From the NCBI RefSeq assembly GCF_022698165.1, contig NZ_JALDAY010000007.1, forward strand, positions 310,001-374,000: a stretch of 64,000 bases of DNA, written 5' to 3'. This document shows, piece after piece, positions 59,129-64,000 of this stretch. The position numbers were made by a program, and so were the translations under genes. The notes below the pieces were generated by a model. The model worked only from the letters and a program-made list of their open reading frames with translations. It ran no database searches and was not told where the DNA came from. Positions within the stretch are counted from its first letter, which is position 1. The number at the start of each line of letters is the position of its first letter. The DNA is from Streptomyces cylindrosporus (GTDB taxonomy: Bacteria > Actinomycetota > Actinomycetes > Streptomycetales > Streptomycetaceae).

Positions 59129-60208
59129 CTAGAAGTTGAACTGGTCGATGTTCTTGGCGTTGAACACGGTGGGCTTGCCGAGGGTGATCACGCCGTCCTT
59201 GCCGATGGTGTACTCGGTGGAGCCGGCCTTGAAGGTCTCGCCCTCCTTGCCGGTGATCTGACCGGAGGCCAGCGCGACGGCGGTGCGGGCGGCGAGGTCG
59301 CCGAGCTTGGCCGGGTCCCACAGCTCGAACGCCTCGACGGTCCCGTTCTTGACGTAGGTGCGCATGTCGTTGGGGGTGCCGAGGCCGGTCAGCTTGACCT
59401 TGCCCTTGTACTTGGAGCCGGACAGGTACTGGGCGGCGGCCTTGATGCCGACGGTGGTCGGGGAGATGATCCCCTTCAGGTTCGGGTACTGCTGGAGCAG
59501 GCCCTGGGTCTGCTGGAAGGACTGCTGGGCGTCGTCGTTGCCGTAGGCGATCTTGACGAGCTTGACGTTCTTGTACTTGGGGTCCTTCAGCTCGTCCTTC
59601 ATGTACCCGATCCAGGTGTTCTGGTTCGTGGCGGTCTGGGCGGCGGACAGGATGGCGATCTCGCCCTTGTAGCCGATCTGTTCGGCGAGCAGCTGCACCT
59701 CGGTGCGGCCGAGGTCCTCGGCGGAGGCCTGCGAGACGAAGGCGTTGCGGCAGTCGGCCTTGGTGTCGGAGTCGTAGGTGACGACCTTGATGCCGTTCTT
59801 CATGGCCGTCTTCAGCGCGGTGCACAGCGCGCCCGGGTCCTGCGCGGACACGGCCATCGCGTTGACCTGCTGCTGGGTGAGCGTGTTGACGTAGGAGACC
59901 TGCCCGGAGGTGTCCGTGGCGCTGGAGGGGCCGACCTCCTTGTACTTGCTGCCCAGTTCGGTGAGCGCCTTCTCGCCGCCCTTGTCGGCGGAGGTGAAGT
60001 ACGGGTTGTTGACCTGCTTGGGCAGGAACCCGACGGTCAGCCCCTTCTTGAGCGCCGCGTTCGGGTTGGCCTTGGCGGTGGAGGTGGCCGCCGAGTCGTC
60101 GCTCTTGGAGTTGTTCTTGGTGGTCCCGCCGCAGGCGGTGAGGGCGAGGGCGAAAGAGGTTCCGGCGGCGAGGGCCGCGCAGGCACGGCGAAGGGATGAC
60201 TTGCGCAT
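59129..60208 (-). CDS. rhaS: Rhamnose ABC transporter substrate-binding lipoprotein
   Basis: A 359-residue periplasmic-binding-type lipoprotein. The signal ends in LTACGG, with the lipobox Cys near residue 26. The sugar-binding core has FLPKQVNNPYFTSADKGGEKA and the later GIISPTTVGIKAAAQYL of the RhaS group. It lies 30 bp downstream of the second permease gene. It captures rhamnose at the cell surface. Confidence 0.92.
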   Translation of the reverse strand: MRKSSLRRACAALAAGTSFALALTACGGTTKNNSKSDDSAATSTAKANPNAALKKGLTVGFLPKQVNNPYFTSADKGGEKALTELGSKYKEVGPSSATDTSGQVSYVNTLTQQQVNAMAVSAQDPGALCTALKTAMKNGIKVVTYDSDTKADCRNAFVSQASAEDLGRTEVQLLAEQIGYKGEIAILSAAQTATNQNTWIGYMKDELKDPKYKNVKLVKIAYGNDDAQQSFQQTQGLLQQYPNLKGIISPTTVGIKAAAQYLSGSKYKGKVKLTGLGTPNDMRTYVKNGTVEAFELWDPAKLGDLAARTAVALASGQITGKEGETFKAGSTEYTIGKDGVITLGKPTVFNAKNIDQFNF

Positions 60209-60238
60209 GGTGAAGGTCCTTTACGAGGAAGAGCGGAG

Positions 60239-61231
60239 TTACGACGTCGGAGTCGAGGCGGCGGCTCTGCGTCCCGCCCTCGCTACGGAGATCTGCCGTG
60301 CGACCCGGGGGCCGAGCACGGAGATGACGAGCAGGACGCCGGTGACGACGATCTGCGACTGGGCGGAGACGTTCAGGAGGCTCATCACGTTCTGCAGCGC
60401 TCCGAGCAGGAAGACCCCGGCGACGGCACCGCCCAACGTGCCCTTGCCGCCGTCGAAGTCGATCCCGCCGAGCAACACCGCCGCCACGACGGACAGTTCG
60501 AGCCCGGTCGCGTTGTCGTACCGCGCACTGGCGTAGTGCAGCGCCCAGAAGATCCCGGTGAGCGAGGCCATCAGCCCGGTCACCGTGAACAGGATCAGCT
60601 TGTGCCGCTTGACGCGGATCCCGGCGAACCGCGCCGCCTCCTCGTTCGCGCCGATCGCGAACAGCGACCGCCCGAACGGCGTGGCGTGCAGCACCACGAC
60701 GGCGATGACCAGCAGCACCAGGAAGGGCAGGAAGGCCTGCGGGAGGAAGCTGTTCCCGACGCGTCCGGCCGCGAAGTCCAGGTACTGCGAGGGGAAGTCG
60801 GTCACCGCGTCGGAGCCGAGCACGATCTGGGCGATGCCCCGGTAGGCGGCGAGGGTGCCGATGGTGACGGCGAGGGAGGGCAGTCCGAGCCGGGTCACCA
60901 GCAGACCGTTGACCAGCCCGCACACCACACCCAGCAGCAGGCACAGCGGGATGATCGTCTCGATCGCCATGCCCTCGTTCCACAGCTTGCCCATCACCGC
61001 GCCGGACAGGCCGGCCGTCGAGGCGACGGACAGGTCGATCTCGCCGGAGACGACGAGCAGGGTCATCGGCAGGGCGATCAGGGCGATGGGCAGGGTGTTG
61101 CCGATCAGGAAGGACAGGTTGAGCGCGTTCCCGAAGCCGTCGACGGTGCCGAACGACAGCAGCAGGAGGACCACGAGGAGGGCGCCGACGACCGTGTCCC
61201 AGCGGATCGCGCGCGTCAAGGACTCAGGCAT
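60239..61231 (-). CDS. rhaQ: Rhamnose ABC transporter permease 2
   Basis: A 330-residue permease of the BPD_transp_2 (sugar) family with about ten helices and the family motif SGEIDLSVASTAGLSGAVMG near residue 65. The loop ANEEAARFAGIRVKRHK near residue 198 interacts with the ATPase. ATG 61231 is favoured over ATG 61240 by spacing from AAGGGGA. It overlaps the preceding permease gene by 8 bp. Confidence 0.92.
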   Translation of the reverse strand: MPESLTRAIRWDTVVGALLVVLLLLSFGTVDGFGNALNLSFLIGNTLPIALIALPMTLLVVSGEIDLSVASTAGLSGAVMGKLWNEGMAIETIIPLCLLLGVVCGLVNGLLVTRLGLPSLAVTIGTLAAYRGIAQIVLGSDAVTDFPSQYLDFAAGRVGNSFLPQAFLPFLVLLVIAVVVLHATPFGRSLFAIGANEEAARFAGIRVKRHKLILFTVTGLMASLTGIFWALHYASARYDNATGLELSVVAAVLLGGIDFDGGKGTLGGAVAGVFLLGALQNVMSLLNVSAQSQIVVTGVLLVISVLGPRVARQISVARAGRRAAASTPTS

Positions 61232-62339
61232 GGCCGGCATTCCCCTTCTTCGCGGCCGAACTCTGCGCAGCCGAACTCTGCGCAACCGAGTTCTTCACGG
61301 CCGAGTTCTTCGCGGCCGTCTTCTTCAGGGTGGAGGCCACCCGCAGGGCGACGATCCGGTCGACCGCGATGGCGAGGATGAGCAGGATGCCGTTGATCGC
61401 GAGCACCCAGACGGAGCTGACGCCGAGGGCGGGCAGCACGCTGTTGATGGAGGTCAGCAGCAGCGCGCCGAGTGCCGCGCCGTACACGCTGCCGGAGCCG
61501 CCGGTGAAGACCACGCCACCGACCACGACCGCGCTGACCACGGTGAGTTCGTAGCCGTTGCCGGTGCTGGAGTCGACGTTGCCGAAGCGGGCCAGGTACA
61601 TCGCACCCGCGAGGCCGGCCAGGCCGCCACAGAAGGTGTACGCGGCGAGGATCCGCTTGCGCACCGGGATGCCGGCGAGCCGCGCCGCCTCCGGGTTGGA
61701 GCCGAGGGCGTACAACTCCCGCCCGCTGCCGAAGTGTTTGAGGTAGTACGCCGTCGCCACCAGCACCGCCAGCGCGATGAGCGCCAGCCAGGGCACCGCC
61801 GAGATGCCGCCGGAGCCGAAGTCGACGAAGCCGCCGGGCAGGTCGGCCGCGGTGATCTGGCGGGAGCCGACCCAGATGGAGTCGATGCCGCGGATGATGT
61901 AGAGCGTGCCGAGGGTGACGACGAGGGCGGGCACCTGGCCGAGGCTGACGAGGAGGCCGTTGAGCAGGCCGAAGCCGATGCCCATCAGCATCGCCAGCAG
62001 GATGGCGACCACCGCGTTGCCGCCGCCGTGCAGGAAGTCGCCGGCGGCGAAGGCGCAGATGCCGAGCGTGGAGCCGACCGACAGGTCGACGTTCCGCGTG
62101 ATCACCACGAGCGCCTGCCCGGTGGCGACCAGCACCAGGATGGTCGCGTTCAGCAGCAGGTCCTTGATGCCCTGCTCGGACAGGAAGTCGCTGTTGCCGA
62201 TCTGGGTGATGACGATCATCACCAGGAAGACGACCAGGATGGCGAGTTCGCGCATCTTGAAGACGCGGTCGACGAGCCGGGTGCCGCTGGATTTGGGCAC
62301 CTCGGCGACGGGGGTTTCGCTGGGTGTGGTCACCGTCAT
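61224..62339 (-). CDS. rhaP: Rhamnose ABC transporter permease 1
   Basis: A 371-residue permease of the same family, motif TRNVDLSVGSTLGICAFAAG and the ATPase loop SNPEAARLAGIPVRKR. The C-terminal 35 residues form a Lys/Ser/Asn/Ala-rich tail (KNSAVKNSVAQSSAAQSSAAKK) encoded by short tandem repeats. ATG 62339 overlaps the ATPase gene stop (ATGA). Confidence 0.92.
   Translation of the reverse strand: MTVTTPSETPVAEVPKSSGTRLVDRVFKMRELAILVVFLVMIVITQIGNSDFLSEQGIKDLLLNATILVLVATGQALVVITRNVDLSVGSTLGICAFAAGDFLHGGGNAVVAILLAMLMGIGFGLLNGLLVSLGQVPALVVTLGTLYIIRGIDSIWVGSRQITAADLPGGFVDFGSGGISAVPWLALIALAVLVATAYYLKHFGSGRELYALGSNPEAARLAGIPVRKRILAAYTFCGGLAGLAGAMYLARFGNVDSSTGNGYELTVVSAVVVGGVVFTGGSGSVYGAALGALLLTSINSVLPALGVSSVWVLAINGILLILAIAVDRIVALRVASTLKKTAAKNSAVKNSVAQSSAAQSSAAKKGNAGHA
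61255..61330 (-). repeat. Tandem 15-bp repeats encoding the RhaP tail
   Basis: Degenerate units of about 15 bp (around GCCGAACTCTGCGCA and GCCGAGTTCTTCGCG on the plus strand) encode repeated (Q/K)(S/N)S(A/V)A blocks. Confidence 0.6.
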
Positions 62340-63853
62340 GCGGCGGCCCTCCCGGTGGCTGCGGCCATCACGGTTTCCTCGGTGGCTTCGGCGCGTGGGA
62401 TCTCTGCGGTGAGGCGGCCCTCGTGCATCACGAGCACGCGGTCGGCCATGCCGAGGATCTCGGGCAGGTCGGAGGAGATCATCAGGACGGCGACACCGTC
62501 CGCGGCCAGCTCGCCGAGCAGCCGGTGCACCTCGGCCTTGGTGCCGACGTCGATGCCGCGGGTGGGCTCGTCGACGATCAGCACCCTGGGGCCGGTGGCG
62601 AGCCACTTGGCGAGGACGACCTTCTGCTGGTTGCCGCCGGACAGCGTGGAGACGGCGTCGGCGATCCGCGCGTACTTGACCTGGAGCTTGACGGCCCAGT
62701 CGAGGGACCGGCTGCGCTCGGCGCCGCGGTCGACGAGGCCCGCCCGGACGGTCGTCCGCAGGCCGGTCAGGCCGATGTTGCGCTCGATGGACATGTCCAT
62801 CACCAGGCCCTGGGCGCGCCGGTCCTCGGGGACGAGCGCGAGCCCGGCGGCCATGGCGGTGGACGGGGCGCCGTTGACCAGCTTGCGCCCCTGCACCTCG
62901 ACCTCGCCGCCGTCCCACCGGTCGATGCCGAAGACGGCCCGGGCCACCTCGGTGCGACCGGCGCCGACCAGGCCCGCGAGACCCACGATCTCGCCGTGCC
63001 GGACCTCGAAGGACACGTCGGTGAAGACACCCTCGCGGGTCAATCGCCTTACGCTCAGGGCCACTTGACCCGGCTTGACGTCCTTCTTGGGGTACAGCTC
63101 GTCGAGGTCGCGGCCGACCATGCGCCGTACGAGATCGTCCTCGGTCATGCCGTCGACCGGCTCGCTGGAGATCAGCGCGCCGTCGCGCAGGGTCGTCACC
63201 CGCCCGCAGATCTCGAAGATCTCCTCGAGGCGGTGCGAGATGAACAGCACGGCAGCGCCCTGCTCGCGCAGGGTGCGGACGACGCCGAAGAGGCGGGCGA
63301 CCTCGCTGCCGGTGAGGGCCGCGGTCGGCTCGTCCATGATCAGGACGCGGGCCTCGAAGGAGAGCGCCTTGGCGATCTCGACGATCTGCTGGTCGGCGAT
63401 GGACAGGCCGCGGGCCGGGCGGTCGGGGTCGAGTTCGACGCCGAGGCGCCGCATCAGCGCCAGGGTCGCGGCATGCGTGGCCTTGTGGTCGATGCGGCCG
63501 AGGGCGCGCCGGGGCTGACGGCCCATGAAGATGTTCTCGGCGATCGAAAGGTCGGGGAAGAGCGTGGGCTCCTGGTAGATCACGGCGATGCCGGCGTCGC
63601 GGGCGTCGCCGGGGCCGTGGAAGACGACCGGTTCGCCGTCGAGCAGCACCCGGCCGGCGTCCGGCCGGTGCACGCCTGCAAGGGTCTTGATCAGGGTCGA
63701 CTTGCCCGCGCCGTTCTCGCCGGCGAGTGCGTGCACCTCGCCGGGGAACAACTCCAGGGACACGTCACGCAGGGCGCGTACGGCCCCGAAGGACTTGGAG
63801 ATGTCCTCCAGCGCCAGCACCGGGGCCGGACCCGCGTCGGACGGGTGGGTCAT
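62336..63853 (-). CDS. rhaT: Rhamnose ABC transporter ATP-binding protein
   Basis: A 505-residue double-ATPase of the RbsA/XylG type. N-terminal half: Walker A GENGAGKST (about residue 46), Walker B ARVLIMDEPTAAL. C-terminal half: degenerate P-loop GLVGAGRTE, intact signature LSGGNQQKV and VLIVDEPTRGIDVG. One degenerate P-loop is normal for this group. AGGAG lies 6 nt before the ATG. First gene of the rhamnose operon. Confidence 0.93.
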   Translation of the reverse strand: MTHPSDAGPAPVLALEDISKSFGAVRALRDVSLELFPGEVHALAGENGAGKSTLIKTLAGVHRPDAGRVLLDGEPVVFHGPGDARDAGIAVIYQEPTLFPDLSIAENIFMGRQPRRALGRIDHKATHAATLALMRRLGVELDPDRPARGLSIADQQIVEIAKALSFEARVLIMDEPTAALTGSEVARLFGVVRTLREQGAAVLFISHRLEEIFEICGRVTTLRDGALISSEPVDGMTEDDLVRRMVGRDLDELYPKKDVKPGQVALSVRRLTREGVFTDVSFEVRHGEIVGLAGLVGAGRTEVARAVFGIDRWDGGEVEVQGRKLVNGAPSTAMAAGLALVPEDRRAQGLVMDMSIERNIGLTGLRTTVRAGLVDRGAERSRSLDWAVKLQVKYARIADAVSTLSGGNQQKVVLAKWLATGPRVLIVDEPTRGIDVGTKAEVHRLLGELAADGVAVLMISSDLPEILGMADRVLVMHEGRLTAEIPRAEATEETVMAAATGRAAA

Positions 63854-64000
63854 GAGGGGCTCCTCGACGACGCCCGGGAGGCCTCCGGGAGGCCCTCACG
63901 ACGTCGTGAAAGGTTTCAACTTGGTTGCCGGGACGTTAGGCGCGCGGGAGATGTCACGTCAATGGGTCGAGCCCGAAAAAGTTTCGAGACTTCTTCGAGA
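63854..64000 (-). promoter_or_regulatory. Promoter/operator region of the rhamnose operon
   Basis: The 147 bp upstream of rhaT are AT-richer than their surroundings. They contain TGAAA-GG-TTTCA at 63907-63918 and a GTTTCGAGAC near-palindrome at 63981-63990 followed by TTCGAGA. These are plausible sites for the LacI regulator of the locus. No clear -35/-10 pair stands out, and the region continues beyond the window. Confidence 0.5.

Overview
The window looks like chromosomal DNA of a Streptomyces. GC content is very high (estimated by eye at about 70% or more), third codon positions are almost all G/C, GTG and TTG starts are frequent, and several families are streptomycete hallmarks (a conservon, DUF5999, many TetR/LacI/ROK regulators, three P450s). 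Rare TTA (bldA-type) codons occur in at least four genes. About 60 protein genes are packed with little spacing. I saw no rRNA, tRNA, CRISPR array, transposase or prophage gene.

Left part (1-22143). A leftward conservon runs from a sensor-kinase-like protein through roadblock, DUF742 and small GTPase proteins to a P450 cut by the window edge; the P450 lacks the ExxR arginine. Next come a DUF1304/TetR pair with two 21-bp-spaced operators, a lipoprotein, a GlxA-type regulator diverging from a quinone-oxidoreductase-like enzyme, and a MarR-controlled alcohol/aldehyde dehydrogenase pair. A STAS protein ends on a TTA codon. A translation-factor cluster follows: a second-type EF-Tu downstream of a PRPP synthetase, divergent from a TetM/OtrA-like ribosomal protection GTPase. 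After a second P450 and a DUF4230 protein there is a six-gene, translationally coupled Mrp/Mbh-type cation antiporter operon of unusual composition.

Middle part (22144-46000). This holds a VanZ-like protein with lysine-rich repeats, a secreted GH16 glucanase with a ricin-type lectin domain, and a PHP/helix-hairpin-helix protein. A 327-bp gap then folds on paper into a chain of hairpins ending in a terminator, which is a good candidate for an uncharacterised small RNA. An SDR follows, read from a MerR-type promoter as a probable leaderless mRNA. Then come a VanX-like dipeptidase, an epimerase-like SDR, and a formate dehydrogenase operon (cysteine form) with a small acidic protein at its head. 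A ROK regulator, a phosphotransferase, a LacI/alpha-glucosidase pair with matching operators, a FUSC-type protein behind a 33-bp inverted repeat, and a Tat-exported lactonase-fold protein complete this part.

Right part (45966-64000). A DUF2470 protein sits directly under an iron box. A TetR/CYP102-like P450 pair has mirror-image operators. A fusion of a YkgJ-like cysteine domain with pentapeptide repeats, DUF5999, an ECF41-like sigma factor, a membrane-anchored PI-PLC-like protein, a lipoprotein, a PIG-L deacetylase and a proline iminopeptidase-like hydrolase follow. The window ends with a leftward locus for rhamnose use: ABC transporter (rhaT, rhaP, rhaQ, rhaS), L-rhamnose mutarotase, a secreted BNR-propeller protein and a LacI regulator. 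This suggests degradation of a rhamnose-containing polysaccharide outside the cell followed by uptake.
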